Source: Gallionella straubiae
GTDB taxonomy: Bacteria > Pseudomonadota > Gammaproteobacteria > Burkholderiales > Gallionellaceae
Assembly: GCF_051257895.1 (NCBI RefSeq)
Contig: NZ_CP194331.1
Span: 992,001-1,056,000, forward strand
Direction of reading: 5' to 3'
DNA length: 64,000 nucleotides
Part shown: piece by piece, positions 50,669 to 58,680 of the stretch
Layout of the letters: each line of letters begins with the position of its first letter
Numbering within the stretch: the stretch's first letter is position 1
Position numbers and translations under genes: made by a program
Notes under the pieces: generated by a model
What the model was told of the DNA's origin: nothing
Database searches by the model: none
Seen by the model: only the letters and a program-made list of their open reading frames with translations

Positions 50669-51391
50669 ATGAGCAAACCCACCGCTTGGAAGCCGCACCA
50701 GAATTTGAAATCGCATTCAATAACTTACCGTATGTTAATGCTGTTCGCCGCCTCGATGATGCTGTTTTCGCTGGCGCGCGCGGCTGGTTTCGATGCGGAC
50801 AGGCTCTTGAAATCCATCACCCAGCGTTTCGGGGCGCCGGCGACGCAAAAATTCCGCGACTGGCAAAAACTGGTGGCGGACACGGAAAAAATTGCCGACC
50901 CCGACCAGCAGATCCAGAAAGTAAACGAGTTCTGGAACCGGCGCATGCAGTTCATGGAAGACAAGGATGCCTGGGAGCAAAGCGATTACTGGGCGACCCC
51001 GATGGAATCGCTGGGGCACGGAAAGGGAGACTGCGAGGACTACGCCATCGCCAAGTATTTTACGCTGCTCTCCGCCGGCATGGACGTGTCGCAACTGCGG
51101 CTGATCTACGTCAAGGCCAGAATGGGCGGAACCGCCAGCAACATCACACAGGCCCACATGGTGCTGGCCTACTACAGCGACCCGGATGCCGAGCCGCAGA
51201 TTCTCGACAACCTGCTCAGCGACATCCGCCCCGCATCACGCCGCCAGGACTTGTCGCCGGTATTCAGCTTCAACGGCCAGGGAATATGGGCAGGAGTCTC
51301 TGCCAGCGGCTCCGCCAGTTCGACCAGCACCAAGCGCCTCTCGCGCTGGGAAGAACTTCTGGCGCGCGCTCGCGCGGAAGGTTTTGAATAA
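50669..51391 (+). CDS. lapG: LapG-type periplasmic cysteine protease
   Basis: About 240 residues if starting at 50669 (MSKPTAWKPHQ). Other in-frame ATGs at 50639 and just before the hydrophobic signal (MLMLFAASMMLF) are possible. Bacterial transglutaminase-like cysteine protease: Cys122 in HGKGDCEDYAIAKY, His163 in NITQAHMVLAY and the Asp in YYSDPDAEP form the triad. LapG cleaves the N-terminal TAAG site of LapA-type adhesins, releasing them. It is directly upstream of lapD (27-base gap). The adhesin at 54530-57916 carries the matching site. Confidence 0.93.
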   Translation: MSKPTAWKPHQNLKSHSITYRMLMLFAASMMLFSLARAAGFDADRLLKSITQRFGAPATQKFRDWQKLVADTEKIADPDQQIQKVNEFWNRRMQFMEDKDAWEQSDYWATPMESLGHGKGDCEDYAIAKYFTLLSAGMDVSQLRLIYVKARMGGTASNITQAHMVLAYYSDPDAEPQILDNLLSDIRPASRRQDLSPVFSFNGQGIWAGVSASGSASSTSTKRLSRWEELLARARAEGFE

Positions 51392-51418
51392 ACATAAACA
51401 GAAGATAACGAGGTAATC

Positions 51419-53341
51419 ATGTCATTATTCCGGCAACTCATGTTGGCAGTCGCGCTCTCCACCCTCCTCGCGTTCATGGGAAGCGCAGTCGTCAGCCTGC
51501 TTTCCTCGCGGCATTACCTCGAGCAACAACTCATCCTCAAGAACGAGGACAACGCCAGCGCGCTTGCGCTGCTCATCACCCAGCAGAGCAAAGACCCGGT
51601 AAACATCGAGCTCTATGTCGCGGCATTATTCGATAGCGGGCATTACGAGCTGATCCAGATTGTTGATCCGAAGGGCAAGCCCATCGTCGAGCGCAAGTCT
51701 CCGCCGGACACCGGCGATGCACCCGCGTGGTTTACCCGCCTGTTTCCGATCAAGCCCACGCCCGGCCATGCGCAGATCAGCGACGGCTGGAAGCAGTACG
51801 GAACCATCGAGCTGCGCAGCCAGAGCAAGTTCGCCTACGGAGAGCTGTGGAAAGGCGCTACCAGCATGGCCGGCTGGCTGTTGCTGGCCGGCGCGATCAG
51901 CGGCTGGGTAGCCGCACTCATCCTAAAGCGCCTGCGCGAGCCGCTGGGACGGGTGGTCGATCAGGCGCGCGCAATATGCGAGCGGCGCTTCGGCACGATC
52001 GAAGAGCCGAAAGTGCCGGAACTCAAGCAACTCGCCTTCGCAATGAACACCATGGTGGGCCGGCTGAAAACCATGTTCGAGGAAGAAGCGGCGCGGCTCG
52101 AAGCGGTTCGCCGCGAGGTCAACTACGACTCGGTCTCGGGCTTTGCCAACCGCATGTTTTTCTTTTCCCAGTTTTCCGAGCTGCTGAAATCCGACGAGCA
52201 AGCCAATACGGGCAGCCTGCTCCTGCTGCGCATCGTCGACCTGGGTGGGATCAACCAGCGCCTCGGTCGCCTGGATGCAGACCGTTTCCTGAAGGCATTC
52301 GCAAAGAGCATAGAAGCCTCGGTGGCTGCGCATCCCGGCCACCTTGTCGGCCGCCTGAACGGTGCCGATTTCGCCGTGGCGCTGCCCGGACTCGAAGATG
52401 CGGAGGCGCTGGCGAACGAGTTGTTCGAGCGCATCGCCAGAGACACCTCGCACCTTTCCGATGGCAAGCCTGTCGTGCGCATCGGCTTCAGCGACTACCA
52501 GCAGGGCAAGGAACCCGGGCAACTGATGGGCATGCTCGACGGCGCGCTGGCCGAGGCGGAGGCCTCCGGCGACAACAAGCCGCGCCGTGCCCAAGCATCC
52601 AGCGGCTCACAGCAGCGCACCACCGCCGCCCAGTGGGCCGAGCAACTGGGACAGGCCATCGGGAACGGCTGGTTGCGCCTGGTGGGCCTGCCTGTCGTCG
52701 GCTTTGGCGGGACAAAACTGCTGCATCAGGAGTGCCCCCTGCGCATGCGCTTCCTCGAAGAAGGCGAATGGCATACCGCCGGCAAATTCCTCCCCATGGC
52801 AACCCGTTTGCAGATGACCGCGGAGCTGGATCTCGCCGCAACGCACCTCGCGTTGAACCAGCTCGCGGCAGAGCCCGGCTCGCCCGATCTCGCGGTCAAC
52901 CTTTCGGGCGAATCGCTGCAATCAGAAGCCTTCCGCAAGAAGATGCGCGAATTGATGCAGGGGAATGCCACGCTTTGCCGCCGCCTGTGGCTGGAAGTTT
53001 CGGAGGCCAGCGCCTTCGCCAATCTCGAAGCCTTCCGTGCGTTCCGCAAGGACCTCGCGGAATTCGGCTGCCGCATCGGCATCGAGCACTTCGGGCGCGA
53101 ATTCAGCCGGATCGGCACGCTGCATGACCTCGGCCTGCATTACCTGAAGGTGGACGGCAGCTTCATCAACGGCATCGACACCCAATCCGGCAACCAGGCC
53201 TTTCTCGAAGGGCTCTGCCAGATTGCCCACAACATCGGCCTGCTGGTGATTGCGGAAGGCGTCAAGCGGCCGGAGGAGCTGGCCACGCTGCCCAGGCTAG
53301 GCTTCGACGGCGCAACGGGTCCGGCTATTCCACGCGAGTAA
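51419..53341 (+). CDS. lapD: LapD-type c-di-GMP receptor (HAMP-degenerate GGDEF-degenerate EAL)
   Basis: 640 residues. Membrane helices at about 7-28 and 149-168 flank a periplasmic output domain that binds LapG. Then HAMP and a degenerate GGDEF domain (GRLNGADFAVALPG instead of GGDEF). The degenerate EAL domain (WLEVSEASAFANLEAF, YLKVDGSFINGI, VIAEGVKRPEELATL) ends GFDGATGPAI. Catalytic motifs are absent, as expected for a receptor. When c-di-GMP is bound, LapD sequesters LapG. A terminator follows. Confidence 0.93.
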   Translation: MSLFRQLMLAVALSTLLAFMGSAVVSLLSSRHYLEQQLILKNEDNASALALLITQQSKDPVNIELYVAALFDSGHYELIQIVDPKGKPIVERKSPPDTGDAPAWFTRLFPIKPTPGHAQISDGWKQYGTIELRSQSKFAYGELWKGATSMAGWLLLAGAISGWVAALILKRLREPLGRVVDQARAICERRFGTIEEPKVPELKQLAFAMNTMVGRLKTMFEEEAARLEAVRREVNYDSVSGFANRMFFFSQFSELLKSDEQANTGSLLLLRIVDLGGINQRLGRLDADRFLKAFAKSIEASVAAHPGHLVGRLNGADFAVALPGLEDAEALANELFERIARDTSHLSDGKPVVRIGFSDYQQGKEPGQLMGMLDGALAEAEASGDNKPRRAQASSGSQQRTTAAQWAEQLGQAIGNGWLRLVGLPVVGFGGTKLLHQECPLRMRFLEEGEWHTAGKFLPMATRLQMTAELDLAATHLALNQLAAEPGSPDLAVNLSGESLQSEAFRKKMRELMQGNATLCRRLWLEVSEASAFANLEAFRAFRKDLAEFGCRIGIEHFGREFSRIGTLHDLGLHYLKVDGSFINGIDTQSGNQAFLEGLCQIAHNIGLLVIAEGVKRPEELATLPRLGFDGATGPAIPRE

Positions 53342-53360
53342 TCCGGAACCCGCAAAACAA

Positions 53361-53388
53361 AAACGGGACAATGAATATCCCGTTTTTT
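53361..53388 (+). terminator. Rho-independent terminator of lapGD
   Basis: ACGGGA pairs with TCCCGT around a nine-base loop, followed by TTTTTT, 20 bases after the lapD stop. Confidence 0.8.
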
Positions 53389-53439
53389 ATTCAGCCACAG
53401 AGGCGCGATTCAGCAGATGGGGATTATGCGCAATCCAGG

Positions 53440-54234
53440 CTAGATCGGACATACCAGGGGAGCTGACTCTTTCCCATTTTCACCCGGATTCCCCGTAGTC
53501 TCCCCGGCTCCATGGTTTTCTCCATCCGAACCGCCCCTGACCTTGTCGATGAAAATCTTGGCGGGGACATCCACTCTCACGCCGCGCTCTTCCGGAACCA
53601 TAACCGGAGGAGTGCTGAGGCTTCCCACGAAACCGAATTGCCCGGCATTCAGCAATTGGCTTCCCGCTGCGTTTCTGACGATGATCGTCCCTTCCAGCAC
53701 GTCAAGATGGGTTCCATCCTCGAGCGGTTTGCCGTCGGCAGGCGGGGGAATATCGGTACAGTCCCCCTTGCAGAACAGCACGCCGAACTTGGTGCCGCGT
53801 ATGCCCACCGTCGCCGTCTGCGTTTTGACGCCGTAGCTGTCGGGATCGCCACGCTTGCCGATCAATCCGCTGATGGCGCGCAAGCCTCCCTTGAGCAAGT
53901 TGAACTTGGCAGCATCTTTCCCCGGCTCCTGCTCGTCGTGATGATATTCCTCGATCTTGAACTGCGAGACCGGGCGCAGGCTGATCTGCCCGCCGTCGGA
54001 AAACTTGACGCGCGCATAACTGTCCTTGCCGGTGAACAAAGTATCGCCCGCGAGCACCTTGGCCCAGACCGCCAGCGGCCGAAGCACGCCATCCACCCCC
54101 TTGGCCGATAAAGCGCCTTCCACGTTCATGACCACGCCAATCCCGTCAGTAGCGGCAAGAGCGCCGGCCGCCACGCCGAAACACAGCCACATGAAACATG
54201 CCATCTGGCCAAATCTGCGGATTGCCTGTTTCAT
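53440..54234 (-). CDS. Secreted FecR-domain protein
   Basis: 264 residues, GAGGATAGATGA upstream. Signal peptide (about 1-28). FecR-type beta repeats: DGVLRPLAVWAKVLAGDTLFTGKDSYARVKFSDGGQISLRP, KTQTATVGIRGTKFGVLFC and HLDVLEGTIIVRN. Two cysteines in CKGDC may form a disulfide. These stand-alone FecR-like proteins are periplasmic. It lies between lapD and the adhesin, on the adhesin strand, separated by about 295 bases. A role in adhesin handling is inferred from position only. Confidence 0.85.
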   Translation of the reverse strand: MKQAIRRFGQMACFMWLCFGVAAGALAATDGIGVVMNVEGALSAKGVDGVLRPLAVWAKVLAGDTLFTGKDSYARVKFSDGGQISLRPVSQFKIEEYHHDEQEPGKDAAKFNLLKGGLRAISGLIGKRGDPDSYGVKTQTATVGIRGTKFGVLFCKGDCTDIPPPADGKPLEDGTHLDVLEGTIIVRNAAGSQLLNAGQFGFVGSLSTPPVMVPEERGVRVDVPAKIFIDKVRGGSDGENHGAGETTGNPGENGKESAPLVCPI

Positions 54235-54344
54235 TCATCTATCCTCAGTAGAAAAACGCAATTGCACAAAAAACCAAGCCCTCACCGTTTGTCACCATAT
54301 TACTCAGCAATCAGAAATCATGGCTACAGCAAATATGCCGTTTT

Positions 54345-54412
54345 TTGTAGGAGCGGGCTTACCCGCGAACACAAACTATCGCAGGCAAGCCCGCTCCCAC
54401 AAGGTCGTGCCC
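54345..54412. repeat. REP-like inverted repeat (GTAGGAGCGGGCTT)
   Basis: GTAGGAGCGGGCTTACCCGCG on the left pairs with AGGCAAGCCCGCTCCCAC on the right. It resembles the REP sequences known from Pseudomonas. It sits in the 295-base gap between the FecR and adhesin genes. Confidence 0.75.
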
Positions 54413-54487
54413 CCGCTGCACACCATGAAAGGGTAGCTTACGGTGTAGCCATACTTACTGACTTCTGTGTGGTACTTAAAGCAAAAA

Positions 54488-54511
54488 TAGGGACGTTACC
54501 GTCCCCATTTT
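54488..54511 (-). terminator. Rho-independent terminator of the adhesin gene
   Basis: GGGACG/CGTCCC with a four-base loop, followed on the minus strand by TATTTTT, 19 bases after the adhesin stop. Confidence 0.8.
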
Positions 54512-54529
54512 AAGCCACCCTAATACATC

Positions 54530-57500
54530 TTAAGACAGAAGGGTAGTATTACCGTTCTGCAACATGGCTTGCAACTGGGCCAGTTGCTCGGTCACAGCAC
54601 CAACATCCGGCTCGGCAGTTAATGTATCCGTCGCATCCGGATTGCTTGCCGCGACAGTTACTGCGGAAGCCGGGGAAGCCACATTCACCAGCAGATCAAC
54701 GGTTTCCGGCGAAAGAACATCATTGATATTCAACCCGCTGCCACCGTGCTGCTGCAGGGCGCTCACTGCAGCCAACAAGTCTTGCGTCGCGGTGCCGACT
54801 GCGACATGAGCCTCATCCTGCGCGAGATCGACCAAGCTATCTTTAGCAACGGCGTCCTGCGCAGCAGCTATTGCCGTACCCGCTGCGGTATACAGGTCAC
54901 TTGCGGTCTCGGTATCGGCAGCCAGTTTCGCTTGATCCGCAACCAGTGCATCCTGCGCTGCCTGCAAGCTGCTTGCCGCAGCTTCGGCTGCAGCTTTAGC
55001 GTCTGCCGCCGCTTGCTCAAGCGACTCGTATGCCGCTGCCGCACCCTGCGCAGCAGCCACCGCCGTATCGGCTGTGGCATGCAACCCATTCGCAGTCTGC
55101 ATATCGGCAGCAAGCTTATCCTGATCGGCAGCCAATGTGTTTTGCGCTGCCTGCAAGCTGCTTGCCGCAGCTTCGACAGCAGCCTCGGCTTTTGCCTCTG
55201 CCTGCTCAATCGACTCATACGCTACTACCGCCTTGGCAGCAGCATCTGCAGCCTTATCCGCAGCAACATGAGCACTGTCGGCAGCAGTCTGGGCGTCCGC
55301 GACAGCTTTCTGCAAGGCAGCCACATCGCCATCGTCTACATCATGGTCATCCTTACCGTTTTTATCGTTTTTATCGTTGTTGTCGTTCTTGCTGCGGTTG
55401 TCATGGTCATCGCGATTATCACGGTTATCGCGCTTATCGTCATCATCATGGTCAGACTCAAGTGCAGCATTCAAGGCCGCTTGCGCTTTAGCAAGCTTGG
55501 CATCTGCAGCAGCAGCGACTGCAGCAGCATCCGCAGCAGCCCTTGCAGTACTTTCCACCTCGTCTTCAGCCGCATTTTTCTGTGCTTCTATTGCTTCAGC
55601 AACAGCGGCAGCTTGGTTGTATGCCGCGGTGAAGGTTCTAACTGCAGCCTGATCTGCACTTACTGCCTTCTGATCGGCTGCCACAGCGGCATCGGCCTTG
55701 GCAGCTGCGGTTACAGCCGCATCAGCAGCGGCATCCGTACTATTCACCAATCCTGCAGCCGCATCTTTCTGCCCCTCTAATGCATCGACTGCGACTACGG
55801 CAGCATCATATGCAGTGGCAAGTTTCTCAACTGCAGCTTGATCAGCGATCGCAGTCTTCTGATCCGCGGCAACCACAGCATCGGCCGCCAAGGCTGCCTC
55901 TGTGGCAGCGTTTGCAGCCGCAACAGCGCTAACTGCTTGTGCATCAGCTATCGCATCCGCACGATCCGCATCGGCAGCGGCTGCCACCGTATCAGCAACA
56001 TGCTGGGCGGCGCTTTCGACATCGGCAACATCTCCGGCGATAACGGCAGCTTGGGCGGCAGCCTGGGCAGCGGCGTCTGCAGCAACTGCGGTGTTAGCTA
56101 CCGCAACGGCGGTGTTGGCGGCAGCAGCCTGTGCGGCAGCTTGTGCGGCAGCAGCATCGGCTGCGGCATGGTTTCCGGCAGTCAGATCGATTGCGGCCTG
56201 TACTGCAGCGGTCGAAGCAGCGGTCGCAGCAGCGGCAGCAGCGGCAGCGGCAGCCTGGGCTGCGGCAGCTTGTGCGCCTGTATCAGCGGCAGCAGCAGCC
56301 TGGGCTGCGGCAGCAGCGGCAGTTGCGGCGTCCGCAGCGACCGCCGCGTTGGCGACCGCAACGGCGGTGTTGGCGGCGGCAACCTGTGCGGCAGCTTGCG
56401 CGGCAGCGGCTGCGGCTGCGGCATTGTTTCCGGCAGCCAGATCGGCAGCGGCTTGTGCTGCTGTTGTGGAAGCGGCAGTCGCTGCAGTTGCGGCAGCGGC
56501 AGCGGCAGCCTGTGCAGCAGCGGCCTGAGCGCCAACATCAGCGGCAGCGGCGGCTTGCGCAGTAGTCGCAGCGGCAGCGGCAGCGTCTGCAGCGACCGCG
56601 GCGTTGACAACCGCAACGGCGGTGTTAGCTGCTACAGTGGCCGCAGCCGCTTGGGTAGCGGCTGCGACAGCAGCTTGAGCCGCGGCAGCGGCGGCGGCTT
56701 GCGCAGCAACAGCAGAGGCATAGTTTGTCGTTTGAGCGGCAGTCGTGGCGGCGGACTGAGCCGCAGCAGCATCGGCTGCCGCTTGAGCGGCGGCGGCGCT
56801 GGCAGCAACAGCTTGGGCGGCGGCTTGGGCAGCAGCGGCAGCAACCGCTTGAGAAGTGGGGTTAGCCGCAGCGGCTTGGGCAGTGGCATCGGCAGCAACT
56901 TGTGCAGCAGCGGCATCGGTGGCGGCCTGAGCGGCTGCTTGGGCAGCAGCGCCGGCAGCAGCCTGCGCACCGACAACCGTAGCAGTGGTATCAACGATGA
57001 CTTGATCGACAGGAGTACCGCCAGTCGTGCTCGTATTACCAGCACCGTCGGTCGCAGTAACTGTGACGGTGTAATTGCCTGTGGTTGCAGGCAGCGGCGC
57101 CGTAAACCCGCCAGTAGTCTGATCCACAGTAGTGTTCGAGGTCGTTGTGCTGCCTGTCACCATATCAGTAAAGGTGACTTGAACCTGATCGACGGTGCCG
57201 CCTGCGTCCGTCGCAGTACCGGTGACAGGCGCGTTGACTCCGGCGGGTGCGTCAAGCGTAATGGTTGGTGCCGTAGTATCGGCTGGGGCTTGTGCATCAG
57301 CCGGTTGGGTAGCGGTCGGAGTCGGAGCTTTGGCATCGGCCGTGGATTGTGCTTCGGCAGCAGCCTGAGCGGCAGCCAGCACATCAGCTTGGGCGGCAAT
57401 CTGATTAGCAATTTGGGTAACGACCGGATCGATAACCGGCGCAGGTGCAGAGCTTGGGCTGGAATCCATGGTAAACGCCGGAGCCGGCGCAACCGTTTCA

Positions 57501-57916
57501 ACGGCGCTCGTCAGCATCACAAAACTGGTGCCGCCATCGGAACTGTTGGAGTTGCTGCCAGCATCCAGGCCGGCAGCCGTCTCCTGGAGGAGCTTATCCA
57601 GGCTATTGCCATTGTTGATTGCGCTGACGACGCTGTCGATTTCGGCGCTGCTGGACAGGATGGCATTGTCCAGGGCATTCAGGGCATCGGTGGACAGGAA
57701 TTCGTCGTTAAGGGTGACGGTCTGCAGCCCCTCGATCAGTTTCAGGCTGCCATCGGTCAATAGCAGTTCAACGTTCGCGCCGTCGGCCGTTTTGACGACC
57801 TCTCCCGCTTCAACCATGTCGCCTTCGTGGATCTCGCGCACCTCGCACTTGGCGTTGGTGGCGGTGACTTTCCCTTGAACATTGGTTGCTTTAGCGACAG
57901 CAGCGACTTCGGCCAT
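54530..57916 (-). CDS. Lap-type adhesin with retention module and alanine-rich rod
   Basis: 1128 residues, GGGAGATCGTC upstream. Order: N-terminal retention module (1-112) ending at the LapG-type site TAAG (113-116); a Ser/Pro/Ala linker; one Ig-like (Big-type) domain (about 216-310; TITLDAPAGVNAPVTGTATDAGG, TVTVTATDGAGNTS); an Ala/Gln-rich region with 85-residue tandem repeats (about 430-617); predicted coiled coil; an Asp/Asn/Lys-rich polar segment (about 819-862); two 63-residue repeats (899-1024); and a C-terminal region ending GNTTLLS, the likely secretion signal. No RTX nonapeptides. Exported by the LapBC-TolC system, held at the surface until LapG cuts it. It is Lap-like in logic but unlike LapA in body. 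Confidence 0.88.
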   Translation of the reverse strand: MAEVAAVAKATNVQGKVTATNAKCEVREIHEGDMVEAGEVVKTADGANVELLLTDGSLKLIEGLQTVTLNDEFLSTDALNALDNAILSSSAEIDSVVSAINNGNSLDKLLQETAAGLDAGSNSNSSDGGTSFVMLTSAVETVAPAPAFTMDSSPSSAPAPVIDPVVTQIANQIAAQADVLAAAQAAAEAQSTADAKAPTPTATQPADAQAPADTTAPTITLDAPAGVNAPVTGTATDAGGTVDQVQVTFTDMVTGSTTTSNTTVDQTTGGFTAPLPATTGNYTVTVTATDGAGNTSTTGGTPVDQVIVDTTATVVGAQAAAGAAAQAAAQAATDAAAAQVAADATAQAAAANPTSQAVAAAAAQAAAQAVAASAAAAQAAADAAAAQSAATTAAQTTNYASAVAAQAAAAAAAQAAVAAATQAAAATVAANTAVAVVNAAVAADAAAAAATTAQAAAAADVGAQAAAAQAAAAAAATAATAASTTAAQAAADLAAGNNAAAAAAAAQAAAQVAAANTAVAVANAAVAADAATAAAAAAQAAAAADTGAQAAAAQAAAAAAAAAATAASTAAVQAAIDLTAGNHAAADAAAAQAAAQAAAANTAVAVANTAVAADAAAQAAAQAAVIAGDVADVESAAQHVADTVAAAADADRADAIADAQAVSAVAAANAATEAALAADAVVAADQKTAIADQAAVEKLATAYDAAVVAVDALEGQKDAAAGLVNSTDAAADAAVTAAAKADAAVAADQKAVSADQAAVRTFTAAYNQAAAVAEAIEAQKNAAEDEVESTARAAADAAAVAAAADAKLAKAQAALNAALESDHDDDDKRDNRDNRDDHDNRSKNDNNDKNDKNGKDDHDVDDGDVAALQKAVADAQTAADSAHVAADKAADAAAKAVVAYESIEQAEAKAEAAVEAAASSLQAAQNTLAADQDKLAADMQTANGLHATADTAVAAAQGAAAAYESLEQAAADAKAAAEAAASSLQAAQDALVADQAKLAADTETASDLYTAAGTAIAAAQDAVAKDSLVDLAQDEAHVAVGTATQDLLAAVSALQQHGGSGLNINDVLSPETVDLLVNVASPASAVTVAASNPDATDTLTAEPDVGAVTEQLAQLQAMLQNGNTTLLS
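54845..55222 (-). repeat. Coding 189-bp tandem repeat (63 residues, nine heptads)
   Basis: Two consecutive 63-codon units, AYESIEQAEAKAEAA... and AYESLEQAAADAKAA..., at exactly 189-base spacing. The length is a multiple of seven, so the coiled-coil heptad phase is preserved. Within the adhesin. Confidence 0.85.
56120..56629 (-). repeat. Coding 255-bp tandem repeat (85 residues, Ala-rich)
   Basis: Two full 85-codon units beginning ANTAVAVVNAAVAADA and ANTAVAVANAAVAADA, with a third partial start ANTAVAVANTAVAADA. Anchor points are at 56601, 56346 and 56091, exact 255-base spacing. Ala-rich with periodic Gln/Asp/Thr. Good substrate for slippage or recombination. Confidence 0.85.
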
Positions 57917-57998
57917 GACGATCTCCCTGAAAAAATTATCGAGTAGGTATTAGAGTTTGTAACTGCGCGGCAATTTAACAGGATAAGCAAGAGAATCC

Positions 57999-58016
57999 AT
58001 TGTACTGAAGTACAAT
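57999..58016. promoter_or_regulatory. Perfect palindrome upstream of the adhesin gene, candidate operator
   Basis: ATTGTACT-GA-AGTACAAT, eight-base arms, in the 138-base gap between the adhesin and the LuxR-type regulator gene. Its placement about 80 bases upstream of the adhesin start suggests a regulator site; which protein binds is unknown. Confidence 0.5.
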
Positions 58017-58054
58017 GCGCCGAACCGCGCCCACAGCGATGGCGGCTTGGGAAA

Positions 58055-58675
58055 TCAGCTTTTGACTATGCCGTTGACCAGCAGGGTGAGATGCATGCGG
58101 TCGCGCAGCTTCAGCTTGTCGAAGACCGAACCAAGACGCGCCTTAACGGTGCGTTCCGTGATATCGAGTTGACTGGCGATCTCCTTGTTGCCGAGGCCGC
58201 TTGCTGCGGCGCGGGCCACTTCGATCTCGCGCTCGGTCAGGCCGGACGCCCAGGCGGAAAGCTCGGGCGGGATGAATTTCGCGGCTGCGGCATGCGCTAT
58301 CCCCGCCAGCAGCCGCTGCAGCAGCGATTGCCCGACCCACAAGCCCCCGTTCCGCACCGTATCGGCAACCAGCCGGAGCACCGCCGGGGCGGCATGCCCG
58401 TTGCAATACCCCACCACGCCGGCACCCAGGGCGGCCAGCCCCTGTTGATCTGCAGGCACATCGGAAATGGCGACGACCGGCAATTTGCCCACGGCGGAGC
58501 GGCACTCGGTGAGCAACTTTACGACATCGCCCTCTTCCGGCAACAGCACCCACACAACATCGGCATCAGAGCCCGCCGGAACCCTGTCGCGCAGCGAGGC
58601 GCCCGGAAATGCTTCCTGCCAGTTGGCCCTGAGTTTGGCGACCGGCGCAATGAAAAGATGCCGGGGTTGTTCCAT
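58055..58675 (-). CDS. LuxR-family regulator with degenerate receiver-like domain
   Basis: 206 residues. The N-terminal domain resembles a receiver but lacks the usual paired acidic residues and phospho-Asp-Lys pattern (VVWVLLPEEGDVVKLL). The C-terminal LuxR helix-turn-helix is intact: GLTEREIEVARAAASGLGNKEIASQLDITERTVKARLGSVFDKL. It starts five bases after lapC using GGAGAGG inside the lapC end, so it is cotranscribed with the exporter. Located directly upstream of the adhesin, it probably regulates it, independently of phosphorylation. Confidence 0.9.
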   Translation of the reverse strand: MEQPRHLFIAPVAKLRANWQEAFPGASLRDRVPAGSDADVVWVLLPEEGDVVKLLTECRSAVGKLPVVAISDVPADQQGLAALGAGVVGYCNGHAAPAVLRLVADTVRNGGLWVGQSLLQRLLAGIAHAAAAKFIPPELSAWASGLTEREIEVARAAASGLGNKEIASQLDITERTVKARLGSVFDKLKLRDRMHLTLLVNGIVKS

Positions 58676-58680
58676 TGATC

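Noticed and set aside
55838..57763. 641-codon open frame on the plus strand opposite the adhesin, rich in Ser, Gly, Cys and Arg
   Set aside because: It is the complement of Ala-rich codons, has no ribosome-binding site or recognisable domain, and overlaps the well-supported adhesin.
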